Assembly: GCA_948890655.1 (NCBI GenBank)
Contig: CAQTYU010000001.1
Location: forward strand, 62,001 to 126,000
Origin: Christensenellaceae bacterium
GTDB taxonomy: Bacteria; Bacillota; Clostridia; Christensenellales; Borkfalkiaceae
Direction of reading: 5' to 3'
DNA length: 64,000 nt
Shown here: one piece after another, positions 56,169-63,998 of the stretch
Numbering within the stretch: the first letter of the stretch is position 1
How the letters are laid out: every line of letters begins with the position of its first letter
The notes under the pieces: model-generated
Seen by the model: the letters and a program-made list of their open reading frames with translations, nothing else
What the model was told of the DNA's origin: nothing
The model's database searches: none
Made by a program: the position numbers and the translations under genes

Positions 56169-56984
56169 TTATGCCTCTTTCTTTTTAGACGTTGTTTTCT
56201 TGGGCGCAGTCTTTTTAGTTTTAGGCTTTTGTGCAAGCTCGAGCGACTTCGTAAGTGCGTCCATAAGGTTTGAAACCGTTGCCGTTTTGCTGTCTTTCGG
56301 CGCGACAATTTGTTTGCCTGAAATCTTGCGTTCTATCGCTTCCTGTACCTTTTGGCGGTACTCGTCCTTATATTCGGACGGAACGAACTTACCGCTCATT
56401 CCCTCTATAATCGCCTTTGCCATTTTCAGCTCGGCGGCGTTCGGCTTTTCCGTTATTTCCTTTGCGGGATTCTTAGTAACCTCTTCTTCAAAAAAAAGCG
56501 TATTCAAAAGCATTTGCCCGTCTTTTGCTCTTATGAGTATAAGCGTTTCCTTTGTGCCGAGGACTGTCTTTGCTATTGCCGCCTTGCCCTCTTCTTCCAT
56601 TGCTTTTAACAGCACGGCGAACGCCTTTTCTGCGCCGGTAGGAACAACATAATACGGTGTTTCAAAATACAACGGATCTACCTCAGCAAGCTCAACAAAC
56701 TTTTCAATAGTAATATTCTTGTCCTTTTTGCTTTTTAACTTTTCAAAATCTTTATCATCGAATATAACGTACTTGCCGTCCTCATACTCAAAGCCTTTGA
56801 CAATATCTTCTTGTCTTACCTCTCTTCCGCCGCACTCTACGCAAGTCTTTTTATACTGCACACGGCTGTTGGTCTTTTTGTCTATCATATTAAAACCTAT
56901 GTCGTTGCTTTTTATGCTCTTATGAAGCGTTACGGGAATATAAACTAATCCGAAACTAATGCTGCCTTTATAACTGTATGCCAT
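56169..56984 (-). CDS. ku: Ku, DNA end-binding protein (NHEJ)
   Basis: 271 residues. SYKGSISFGLVYIPVTLHKS is the Ku core start; then TCVECGGREVRQEDIVKGFEYEDGKYVIFDDKDFEKL and the homodimer bridge region (VGTEKAFAVLLKAM-like PTGAEKAFAVLLKAMEEE). The C-terminus is Lys-rich (KPKTKKTAPKKTTSKKKEA), as in bacterial Ku that recruits LigD. There is no Shine-Dalgarno; the start codon lies in a CATAC-N5-GTATG inverted repeat. Confidence 0.94.
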   Translation of the reverse strand: MAYSYKGSISFGLVYIPVTLHKSIKSNDIGFNMIDKKTNSRVQYKKTCVECGGREVRQEDIVKGFEYEDGKYVIFDDKDFEKLKSKKDKNITIEKFVELAEVDPLYFETPYYVVPTGAEKAFAVLLKAMEEEGKAAIAKTVLGTKETLILIRAKDGQMLLNTLFFEEEVTKNPAKEITEKPNAAELKMAKAIIEGMSGKFVPSEYKDEYRQKVQEAIERKISGKQIVAPKDSKTATVSNLMDALTKSLELAQKPKTKKTAPKKTTSKKKEA

Positions 56985-56996
56985 ACCTATAGTATG
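56982..56996 (-). promoter_or_regulatory. CATAC-N5-GTATG inverted repeat on the Ku start codon
   Basis: Minus strand: CATAC-TATAG-GTATG, with the last ATG the Ku start codon and GCG just before. dinB has CATAC-TTTAG-GTATG at the same place. It could be an operator; TACTAT could also be a -10 box. Confidence 0.55.
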
Positions 56997-57025
56997 CGCA
57001 TAAAGCTAAAAAATAACGGTAGATA

Positions 57026-57316
57026 TTAGCCTTTGTAATCTTTAATACCGCCTATGTCTGTAACCTTTGAATATCCCATTCGTTTTAATGCTTTTATCGC
57101 TCTTGCGCTTCTTGCTCCGCTATGACAGTAAACGTATAAAGGCGTTGTACGGTTTTCAACTTCAATGCTTATTTTATCGAGCGATTGTATGGGAATGTTT
57201 ATACTCCCGTTAATGTGTTTTGCGTTATATTCATCTTGCGTTCTTACGTCCAAAAGTACGGCGTTTTTATCTTCCTTAAATGCTTTAACCCCGTCATTGA
57301 TATTTATTGTTGTCAT
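57026..57316 (-). CDS. Single-domain rhodanese
   Basis: 96 residues. VLLDVRTQDEYNAKHINGSINIP and the active loop VYCHSGARSARA (Cys about residue 69) are a complete rhodanese fold, ending MGYSKVTDIGGIKDYKG. It transfers or carries sulfur. Its place beside repair genes is unusual. It is divergent from the SRAP gene, with 35 bases between them that contain TTTGC-N7-GCAAA. Confidence 0.9.
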   Translation of the reverse strand: MTTININDGVKAFKEDKNAVLLDVRTQDEYNAKHINGSINIPIQSLDKISIEVENRTTPLYVYCHSGARSARAIKALKRMGYSKVTDIGGIKDYKG

Positions 57317-57339
57317 ACAATAATAATTTGCAAAAAGCG

Positions 57340-57354
57340 CAAACTTAATGTATG
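57340..57354 (+). promoter_or_regulatory. Variant CAAAC-N5-GTATG motif on the SRAP start codon
   Basis: GCG-CAAAC-TTAAT-GTATG at the SRAP gene, matching the Ku and dinB sites except one base in the left arm. The ATG is the start codon. Confidence 0.4.
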
Positions 57355-57906
57355 TGCGGAAGATTTCATATAGGCATAAACGACAAGGGAATACATGATA
57401 TTTTAAACAATCTTCCAGAAAGCGAGAAAAACGTTCAGATTAAGTTCGGCGATATTTACCCAACCTACTTCGTTCCAGTTTTAACGCAAGAAAAACACCC
57501 AATTATATGCAAATGGGGCTTCGGGCGATTTGACGGCAAGGGCGTTATTATAAATGCACGAGCTGAAACGGTAACGGATAAACAAACTTTCCGTAAGAGC
57601 TTTTTAGAACGGCGCTGTCTAATACCCGCAAGTGGCTTTTATGAGTGGAATAGGGAAAAGCATAAATATTACTTTAATCGTGTGGACGGAAAGATTTTAT
57701 ATTTAGGTGGATTTTACCGCAATGAGGACGGCGTTGACAAGTTTATAATTCTTACAAAAGAATCCACCCCACCCGTTGAAAAATACCATAACCGCATTCC
57801 CATTATCGTGGGTGACGAAATAAAAGATTACTATTTGAACGACGCCGACTTTGCCCGCCATTTCATATTAACAGACAACCAAATTAAACTTAAAGCGCAC
57901 TCATAA
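57352..57906 (+). CDS. yedK: SRAP (SOS response-associated peptidase, YedK/HMCES-like)
   Basis: 184 residues. It begins MCGRF, where Cys2 forms a thiazolidine link with abasic sites after Met removal. GVIINARAETVTDKQTFRKSFLERRCLIPASGFYEWN supplies the conserved Asn and Glu, and YHNRIPIIV the His. YedK shields abasic sites in single-stranded DNA. It starts in a GTATG motif and ends in a hairpin shared with the converging dinB. Confidence 0.93.
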   Translation: MCGRFHIGINDKGIHDILNNLPESEKNVQIKFGDIYPTYFVPVLTQEKHPIICKWGFGRFDGKGVIINARAETVTDKQTFRKSFLERRCLIPASGFYEWNREKHKYYFNRVDGKILYLGGFYRNEDGVDKFIILTKESTPPVEKYHNRIPIIVGDEIKDYYLNDADFARHFILTDNQIKLKAHS

Positions 57907-57915
57907 GTGCGCTTT
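57892..57915. terminator. Shared terminator of yedK and dinB
   Basis: AAAGCGCAC-TCATAA-GTGCGCTTT; the yedK stop codon lies in the loop and the dinB stop is at its edge. Confidence 0.8.
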
Positions 57916-59164
57916 ATTTATTGTTTTTAAAAAAGCTATAAGGGTGAATTGTATGTTCGCCCTTTATGTCCAAATCCTTTAATTTCGGGTCTTTGTAAAC
58001 TATTGCTGACTGAATAATATTGTTGCCGTATTTTGCACGCAGTTTATCTATTGTATTATCTAACCGCTTTTGCTTCTCGTCCTTTTCCAAATTTCCGAAC
58101 AAATCAAGTTGCTCATCACCGAATTTAAATTCCGAAACAGCTATGCCAATACTTCGCAAGGGGTTCTCCCATTTATAGACTTCCTTAAATAGTTGAAACG
58201 CTTTTCTCGCCACGTCTTGCATAGCGCCGGAGGGTCGAGGAAGTTTGCCCTGCTTTTGATAGCCGCTTAAATTGCTTGAACGTGCATAAACGTAAACGGT
58301 ACGAGCTTTATTGAGTCCCGCTTCTCTCATTCTCGAACAAACGCTGTCTGCAAGCAACCAAATTACGGGTTCAACGTCCTCGTCGTCAACCAAATCACGG
58401 TAAACTGTAAGACTATTGCCTATCGATTTAATCGCTTCCTCTTCGCCTATTTTTGCTACGGGTGATTCGTCTTTACCATTAGCAAAGGTATGAAGATAAC
58501 TCCCCCATTTACCGAGTAGACTTATTAAACGTTGTTCATCAGCTTGTGCAAGGTCTCCTATCGTCTTTATGCCTATTCTATTGAGTTTTTGTTGAGTGGC
58601 TCTGCCCACATACAACAAATCCTCCACGGGCAAGCTCCACACTTTTATCTTATAGTTATCAAGAGTTATTTCAGTTACTGCATCGGGTTTTTTCATATCA
58701 GAACCGAGCTTTGCAAATATCTTGTTCCAACTTACACCTATACTTACTGTAAGCCCGATTTCGGTCTTTATTCGTTCCCTAATCGTTTCGGCTATTTCTT
58801 TTCCACTACCAAACAACTTTAAACTTGAACTCACGTCAAGCCAACATTCGTCTATACCATAGGCTTCTATTCTGTCTGCATAATCCTCGTATATCTTCCG
58901 CACTTCCTTTGACACATTGATATATGTTGAAAAGTCTGCCTGAACTTCAACGAGCGTATCTCCACATTTCTGTTTTGCTTCCCAATAGACATCGCCTGTC
59001 TTTACACCCAACTTCTTGGCTATCATATTTTTAGCGAGAACTATACCGTGCCTATCTTCTTTACTGCCCACCACAACTACTGGCTTATTTCTTATTGCCG
59101 GATTGCGCAAGCACTCTACCGAAGCATAAAAGTTATTCAAATCACTATGAAGTATCGTCCTCAT
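57914..59164 (-). CDS. dinB: Y-family DNA polymerase (Pol IV/DinB-like)
   Basis: 416 residues. LHSDLNNFYASVECL (first metal Asp), YGIDECWLDVS (Asp-Glu pair, about residues 103-104), SIGVSWNKIFAKLGSDMKKPDA and a HhH-like RIGKTIGDLAQ-type segment. The little-finger domain follows. The canonical Phe-Phe of DMDAFFASVE is Asn-Phe-Tyr, a variant common in Clostridial lesion-bypass polymerases. The C-terminal QLDLFGNL may be a beta-clamp motif. The start codon lies in the CATAC-N5-GTATG repeat. Confidence 0.92.
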   Translation of the reverse strand: MRTILHSDLNNFYASVECLRNPAIRNKPVVVVGSKEDRHGIVLAKNMIAKKLGVKTGDVYWEAKQKCGDTLVEVQADFSTYINVSKEVRKIYEDYADRIEAYGIDECWLDVSSSLKLFGSGKEIAETIRERIKTEIGLTVSIGVSWNKIFAKLGSDMKKPDAVTEITLDNYKIKVWSLPVEDLLYVGRATQQKLNRIGIKTIGDLAQADEQRLISLLGKWGSYLHTFANGKDESPVAKIGEEEAIKSIGNSLTVYRDLVDDEDVEPVIWLLADSVCSRMREAGLNKARTVYVYARSSNLSGYQKQGKLPRPSGAMQDVARKAFQLFKEVYKWENPLRSIGIAVSEFKFGDEQLDLFGNLEKDEKQKRLDNTIDKLRAKYGNNIIQSAIVYKDPKLKDLDIKGEHTIHPYSFFKNNK

Positions 59165-59176
59165 ACCTAAAGTATG
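59162..59176 (-). promoter_or_regulatory. CATAC-N5-GTATG inverted repeat on the dinB start codon
   Basis: Minus strand: CATAC-TTTAG-GTATG, preceded by GCTTTGCT, very like the Ku site. No Shine-Dalgarno precedes the start. Confidence 0.55.
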
Positions 59177-59179
59177 AGC

Positions 59180-59211
59180 AAAGCCGTCGTACTTAATCGT
59201 ACAACGGCTTT
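59180..59211 (-). terminator. Hairpin at the end of the polymerase-linked gene
   Basis: AAAGCCGTcGTAC / GTACaACGGCTTT, lying over the stop codon of the gene at 59193 and before dinB. Confidence 0.6.
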
Positions 59212-59453
59212 TCCACGAACCATTTATTCGTTTGTTTATCTAAATAGATCACCCTTTCTTTCCCCTTAATTATAACTCTGTATTTTCTTGTAAGCACTCC
59301 GCCCGTATGCTCAGGTGGAGCATTTCGTTCGTCTATAATCTTATCTATCTCATACTTTGTACCATCTGTCCACTCAACAGCAACAGGCTTCATAACACCG
59401 TCATTATCAATGTGCAAGAGCATCGAAATATAGACTTTTCCATATCTTAACAT
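59193..59453 (-). CDS. Small protein next to the Y-family polymerase
   Basis: 86 residues. KVYISMLLHIDNDGVMKPVAVEWTDGTKYEIDKIIDERNAPPE then RYRVIIKGKERVIYLDKQTNKWFVEKP; a compact beta protein of the WYL/SH3-like size class. I recall close relatives encoded beside Y-family polymerases in many Clostridia, but no function is established. Its start also reads GTATG. A role as a polymerase accessory factor is an inference from position. Confidence 0.65.
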   Translation of the reverse strand: MLRYGKVYISMLLHIDNDGVMKPVAVEWTDGTKYEIDKIIDERNAPPEHTGGVLTRKYRVIIKGKERVIYLDKQTNKWFVEKPLYD

Positions 59454-59500
59454 ACTTTAATTATAATCAAAACAACTTATTTTAATGTAGAGTTGCTATT

Positions 59501-60076
59501 TTATTTATTCACTTCTTTATAGCAATCTACTAAATTTTCTGCTTCATTTCGACTGTAATTTCTTATAGCATCCTTTGCTGTCATATAATTTTTAAACTGT
59601 TCTTCTCGAATAGGATTGATTAAATTGTATATCTTATTAATAGCCATTTCAAAATTTGAAATATCAGTATTGCATTTGAGTAATGAATTGTATATATCTA
59701 TATTGCACCGCAATTCACCTAGTAATTTTGCTATATCTTGTGGAAGCTCACATCCACCTACTATTTTCGCTATATTATTTTCGATATATGGAAATTTTCC
59801 ATTTTCTTTATAATTCTTTTTGGGATTCGCAATTATGTTAAGATAATAAAGTTCATTTAATAATTGTTTATAGACCTCCAATTCTTCTCGCCAACCATCA
59901 CAAGCGTCATCACTATCTGGATTTGCAATTTTATTAAATTTTTCTTTTAGTTCCAACCTCAATTTCAATTTATCATTTTCTAATGTCTTTTTCATTATAA
60001 TAAACTCAACTATTCCAGTTATTACAGATCCTACAACTGCGCCTACTAATCCTAATACTGCTGCCAACCATTCCAT
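59501..60076 (-). CDS. Membrane-anchored helical protein, unknown
   Basis: 191 residues. One N-terminal membrane helix (WLAAVLGLVGAVVGSVITGIVEFII) and a long helical, charged cytoplasmic part (KKTLENDKLKLRLELKEKFNKIA). This layout is common among uncharacterised proteins of mobile elements and defence islands. AT content is high. GGAGAAATAATTA precedes the ATG. Confidence 0.55.
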   Translation of the reverse strand: MEWLAAVLGLVGAVVGSVITGIVEFIIMKKTLENDKLKLRLELKEKFNKIANPDSDDACDGWREELEVYKQLLNELYYLNIIANPKKNYKENGKFPYIENNIAKIVGGCELPQDIAKLLGELRCNIDIYNSLLKCNTDISNFEMAINKIYNLINPIREEQFKNYMTAKDAIRNYSRNEAENLVDCYKEVNK

Positions 60077-60169
60077 TAATTATTTCTCCTTTGTAAAATA
60101 ATACATAAATTATATCATAAAGCAATATTTTTTCAATATATAAATTATATAGTTTATCTACCAACCATA

Positions 60170-60327
60170 TGGTTTTATATATAGATGATGGTAACCATCG
60201 GGTTGTATTCCATATAAATGATGGTAACCATCGGTATGTACTTTCTTATATCGTAAATGGCTACCATAGGTATGTTTTTTCTTACCATAGGTTTGAAGCT
60301 CATTCTATGGCTACCATTGGTATAAAA
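60170..60327. repeat. Array of ATGGTAACCATCGGTAT-like repeats
   Basis: Five to six imperfect copies of ATGG(T/C)(A/T)ACCAT(A/C/T)GGTATG at about 60170, 60187, 60221, 60257, 60282 and 60306, spaced 20-35 bases. Each has an ATGGT/ACCAT dyad. One copy sits at the other end of the island (53898). The spacing is irregular and there are no spacers of constant size. Confidence 0.65.
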
Positions 60328-60333
60328 TAGACT

Positions 60334-60362
60334 CCGTGTACATCATTTTGTCAACATTTCAG
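60334..60362. mobile_element. Second transposon-end-like sequence
   Basis: CCGTGTACATCATTTTGTCAACAT is the inverted copy of the end at 54114-54138 (ATGTTGACATAATGATGTACACGG) with one or two mismatches. With the ATGG-array copy before it, it repeats the layout of the left side of the island. Confidence 0.55.
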
Positions 60363-60497
60363 TAAAAAACTGATAAAAACAGATAAAGACGGATTGATAC
60401 ATATTGGTTTCATTTGTTTACACTAACCGCATTTTGTGTAAGATAAATCGGCACAATTTAAGACAGATTGAGATGATTAAATTTTGTACTCGCGTTC

Positions 60498-60567
60498 GGG
60501 CAACAACCCGATGGTCGGCGCAACCGTTGCAGTTGCGGTTGCCGTTGAAGAAGCTATGAAAAAGTAA
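60498..60567 (+). pseudogene. 3' remnant of a GGGtGRT gene
   Basis: The frame reads GNNPMVGATVAVAVAVEEAM then KK-stop. The intact gene at 52822 ends GNNPMVGATVAVAVAVQEAM then TK. The two DNA stretches differ at about seven of 70 positions, mostly silent. The terminator regions after both copies are also related. Everything upstream of the fragment is missing. Confidence 0.9.
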
Positions 60568-60610
60568 TGAACTATAAAAATAGCGTTTTGATTTAAATTA
60601 TATACAAAAA

Positions 60611-60652
60611 ACGAAAGCCGCTGAACGCAAACGTACAGCGGCTTTCGTTTAT
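60611..60652. terminator. Terminator after the GGGtGRT remnant
   Basis: ACGAAAGCCGCTG / CAGCGGCTTTCGT stem, then TTATG. It also serves the converging small gene. Confidence 0.8.
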
Positions 60653-60663
60653 GTAAATTTTTT

Positions 60664-60894
60664 TTAACCGTTATAACGGTCAAGGTTGGCGCGAATTGCT
60701 TCTATAAGCCTTTTTTCCGCTGCAGTCTTGGAATCTTTGGCGACCTTGGTGCATACGGACGTTCCGTAAAGTTTTGCAAGGTCTTCTACGAGATTTTTGA
60801 GGTGTACGGTGTCAAGAATATTAGTTGAACCGCAAATTTCTTCTGCCGTAAGTTGTTTCCCAACGGGTTCCGTTGTATCAAACGTTTCATCCAT
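60664..60894 (-). CDS. Small conserved-looking protein, unknown
   Basis: 76 residues: MDETFDTTEPVGKQLTAEEI then CGSTNILDTVHLKNLVEDLAKLYGTSVCTKVAKD and a basic helix ending RLIEAIRANLDRYNG. Helical, soluble, two Cys. I recognise no domain. AAGGAGAATTTATCTT precedes the ATG. It resumes the codon use of the core chromosome after the island. Confidence 0.6.
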   Translation of the reverse strand: MDETFDTTEPVGKQLTAEEICGSTNILDTVHLKNLVEDLAKLYGTSVCTKVAKDSKTAAEKRLIEAIRANLDRYNG

Positions 60895-60969
60895 AAGATA
60901 AATTCTCCTTTTTTATATACTTTATGTCGACAGACACTTAAAATATTCAAAATCTGCGCAAAGTTTTAA

Positions 60970-61002
60970 AAAACGGCTTTCGGGAAGAAAGCCGTTTTTT
61001 AT
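60970..61002. terminator. Terminator
   Basis: AAAACGGCTTTC / GAAAGCCGTTTT stem and T-run. From 61003 to 61142 I see only a small AAACCCG/CGGGTTT hairpin near 61110, probably the surface-protein terminator. Confidence 0.75.
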
Positions 61003-61142
61003 TTTCCACAGGCGTGGCAAAGGATATTGCGGATAAATAAATCCATAAGAACCACATTATTTCTTTACGTAGCCGCGAATTTGCACTTTGCCGCCCGCCT
61101 GCGAATATGGAAACCCGTTTTAGCGGGTGAGCCAACTTTGTA

Positions 61143-63998
61143 TTACATCAAGTCCGCTTCGGTGACGTCGTCGTAGAAGCCGTCGTTATCGATGGGCGCA
61201 CGGTGCGATTTTAGTGCAACAATTAGTGCAATAAGAGCAAGAACTGCAACCGCTATACTTACGACTATGAGCGCAATCTGCCAGCCGACAAGATTGCCGC
61301 CCGATAAATTTTCGGGTAAGGGCGCTTCCGCCATTACGTCAACGTAGCCGTGAACGACTTTGAAGTTAACCAGATCGTCAGGCGTAAACGTATAATAGCA
61401 CCTATTCATTCCTTCTTTCAGCTTGTAATCCGCTTCGTCCCAGGCGAGCGTACCTGCCGTTGCGCCGTTGCCCGCCGAAAAAGTAAGGTTACCAAGCTGC
61501 GTGCCCGCCGCAAGGCTGCCGCCGACTGCCGGCGTAATTACGGGATCGATTTTATTTATCGTGAAGGTTGCCGTTATATCGTTGATTTCCTCGTGATTTT
61601 TATCGACGGTAAACTTTGCAGTGACCTTATAGGTACCGGCGTTCTTCACGTCGGAAGCTGCAATTTTATTTCCCGCTTCGTCCTCGTAAATATACGTTAC
61701 TTTAAGCCAATCCGGAAGATTTTCTACGACCACTCCGTCCGTCAGAGGTTTGCCGAAATCATAGTTAACGTCGACAGGGTTAAAGGTGAGAACGGTTTCG
61801 TCAAAGGATTTTTTAGAAATACTGAGTCCGTCGATTTCCACAGTTTCGGTTATGCCGAATTCGGTGTAGCTAAGCGTTACTTTCGTATCGCCGTACTGCA
61901 AGCTGTCGCCGTTTTCGTAAGTCACGGTATAACCTTTACCGCCCGAAGGCAAAACCTTTTCACTGCCGTCGTTATATTTTGCCGTTACGGTTAAACTTGC
62001 CGTATCGAACTCGTCTAACGCAGTGTATTCCTTGGTTATCTCCCCGCCGTCAGCCGCAGAGCAAGTGAGTTCTTCAAGTACGACGTCGTCTATTTTTATA
62101 TCGTAAATCGGTTTTGAATGCTTTCCGAATTTAACGGTTATGTAATAATTCTCGCCGCCCGTCGCAGGCATTGTAGCCGTGCTTTCCGCACCATGGGCGT
62201 CCCAACTGCCCACAAACGTAAACGAACCGATTATCTCGTTTTCCGTGCCGTTGTTGAAGATACCAGTCACTTTGAGATTTTTCAATATAACCGATACGGA
62301 CGTCGAAGTGAAAAGCTTAGGCTGAACGCCGTCCTTCCATTCCACACGTATATCCGCGTACGTCGGTTCTTCTGCGGTCAAAGTTTTAGTACCAGTTACC
62401 ATTGCGTAGTGGTCTATATCGTCGGGAGTAAAAGTCCAACCGTAAACATTTTCGCCAAACTTTAAGGCAGGAACTGCGCTGTCTGCGTTAGCGTCCCAAG
62501 ACACGGTACCGGAAACGGTCACACCGCCGTAGGTTGCCGTAGCAGTGATTGCGGGCAGTGCGTCACCGACGAACAACGTATCTATTCCGTTATAGTCGGT
62601 ATAGTTTACTTCCACCTGCAGGGTTGCCTTTACTATTTCAAACGCGCCTTCAATACTGCCCGTATAATAGCCCACCGCCATTATCGTATAGGTTACAGTG
62701 CCGATTTCCACGTTGTCCTCGCAAATTAATACATAGTCCGTATTTTGCACGAGCGTAACGCCGTTCAGCACTACCGTGGGCTCGGGCGTTATTTCCGCAC
62801 CCGTCCACTCGTATTCGTCAGCTATGCCCGTAACTTCCGCGTCGGTTATATCCGCCCTGACAATATTGAACGTAACGGAATTAATGCCAGTATAGTTGCC
62901 CGTACCCGTCAGGTTTATAACTGCAACGCCCGTGACGGTATTGTTCACATAAGAAACCGAATAGTCTGCACCATTTTCAAGCACGACGCCGTTTAAGGTT
63001 ACGACGGGCTCGGGGGTGATTGCGCTGCCCGTATAATCGTAGCTGTCGTTCACGCCGCTTAAGATTGCGTTGGCGATATTTGCTTTTACAATTTCAAAAG
63101 TTACCGTTGTTACGGAATTGAAGTTGCCGACGCCGGTTATAGTCACCGTTACCGTACCTAATTCCACGTTTTCTGAATACGCAACCGTGTAGTCTGTATC
63201 TTTAACGAGATTTATACCGTTATACGTAACCGTGGGTTCGGGAGCTATTGCGCTGCCTGTGTATTCGTAAGTAGAATCAATGCCCGTTACCTGTACGCCG
63301 TCCATATCCGCTTCTTCTATAACGAAGTTTTTGGTTGTTACGCCCGTATAGTTGCCGCAACCAGTTACGGTTACGGTTGCCGTACCTTTATTTACGTTGT
63401 TTTCATACGTAACGGTGAAATCGGTACCGAAAACGAGCGTTGCGCCGTTAAAAGTTACCGCAGGTTCGGGAGTGATTGCACTGCCCGTAAAGTTGTAGCT
63501 TTCGTTTACACCCGCGATTTCAGCCGTAGAAATATCCGCAGGCACGATTTCAAAGGTTTTGGTTACGGTACCCGAGAAGTTGCCGCAACCCGTTATAGTT
63601 AAGGTTGCCGTACCCAAAGCGATATTATCGGAATAAGAAACGGTATAATCGGTATCTTTTACAAGTACGACCCCGTTCCACATTACCGTGGGTTCGGGCG
63701 TAATTGCGCCGCCCGTGTATTCGTAGGTTGCATTTACCCCGTTTACGGTTGCATTGGAAATATCCGCGGTAATGACGGCAAAAGTATCGGTTAAAGTGCC
63801 CGTATAGTTTTTGCTACCCGTTACAGAGACGGTTGCGTTCCCTACGTTTATATTTTCGGCGTACGAAATGAGGTAATCCGTATTAAGGGTAAGCGTTAAG
63901 CCGTCAAAGGTTACGGTGATTTCGGGTTCGATTTCAACGCCCGTGTAAACATAAGTAAGATGTAAACCGTTTAACGTTGCGCCTGAAATATCTGCGGG
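61143..63998 (-). CDS. Repeat-rich surface protein, C-terminal membrane anchor (5' end outside window)
   Basis: At least 951 residues; the frame runs off the right edge, so the start is unseen. Six repeats of about 76 residues (ADIS..VNGVN..Y.YTG.AITPEPTV..NG..LV..TDYTV.Y..N...GTATVTVTG.GNYTG) fill the N-terminal part seen. Beta-rich domains of other types follow, then LVGWQIALIVVSIAVAVLALIALIVAL and the tail KSHRAPIDNDGFYDDVTEADLM. It has no LPxTG. Similar repeats occur in Clostridial adhesins. A dead paralogue's end is at 44218. Confidence 0.8.
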   Translation of the reverse strand, partial: PADISGATLNGLHLTYVYTGVEIEPEITVTFDGLTLTLNTDYLISYAENINVGNATVSVTGSKNYTGTLTDTFAVITADISNATVNGVNATYEYTGGAITPEPTVMWNGVVLVKDTDYTVSYSDNIALGTATLTITGCGNFSGTVTKTFEIVPADISTAEIAGVNESYNFTGSAITPEPAVTFNGATLVFGTDFTVTYENNVNKGTATVTVTGCGNYTGVTTKNFVIEEADMDGVQVTGIDSTYEYTGSAIAPEPTVTYNGINLVKDTDYTVAYSENVELGTVTVTITGVGNFNSVTTVTFEIVKANIANAILSGVNDSYDYTGSAITPEPVVTLNGVVLENGADYSVSYVNNTVTGVAVINLTGTGNYTGINSVTFNIVRADITDAEVTGIADEYEWTGAEITPEPTVVLNGVTLVQNTDYVLICEDNVEIGTVTYTIMAVGYYTGSIEGAFEIVKATLQVEVNYTDYNGIDTLFVGDALPAITATATYGGVTVSGTVSWDANADSAVPALKFGENVYGWTFTPDDIDHYAMVTGTKTLTAEEPTYADIRVEWKDGVQPKLFTSTSVSVILKNLKVTGIFNNGTENEIIGSFTFVGSWDAHGAESTATMPATGGENYYITVKFGKHSKPIYDIKIDDVVLEELTCSAADGGEITKEYTALDEFDTASLTVTAKYNDGSEKVLPSGGKGYTVTYENGDSLQYGDTKVTLSYTEFGITETVEIDGLSISKKSFDETVLTFNPVDVNYDFGKPLTDGVVVENLPDWLKVTYIYEDEAGNKIAASDVKNAGTYKVTAKFTVDKNHEEINDITATFTINKIDPVITPAVGGSLAAGTQLGNLTFSAGNGATAGTLAWDEADYKLKEGMNRCYYTFTPDDLVNFKVVHGYVDVMAEAPLPENLSGGNLVGWQIALIVVSIAVAVLALIALIVALKSHRAPIDNDGFYDDVTEADLM
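62640..63998 (-). repeat. Tandem ~228-bp coding repeats
   Basis: Six visible units in the surface-protein gene, each about 76 codons. Units differ at many positions, so they are old duplications. The array continues past the window edge. Confidence 0.75.

Noticed and set aside
60170..60327. CRISPR array
   Set aside because: The repeats are short, imperfect and irregularly spaced (20-35 bases), have no spacer-like segments of constant size, and no cas genes are near.
60947..61135. 62-codon minus-strand frame after the surface protein
   Set aside because: It runs through a terminator hairpin, has no good ribosome-binding site and no recognisable sequence.
61010..61142. Riboswitch or c-di-GMP aptamer in the gap after the surface gene
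   Set aside because: A few GGCAAAG-like words appear on the minus strand, but the conserved core could not be assembled, and the position is downstream of a stop codon.
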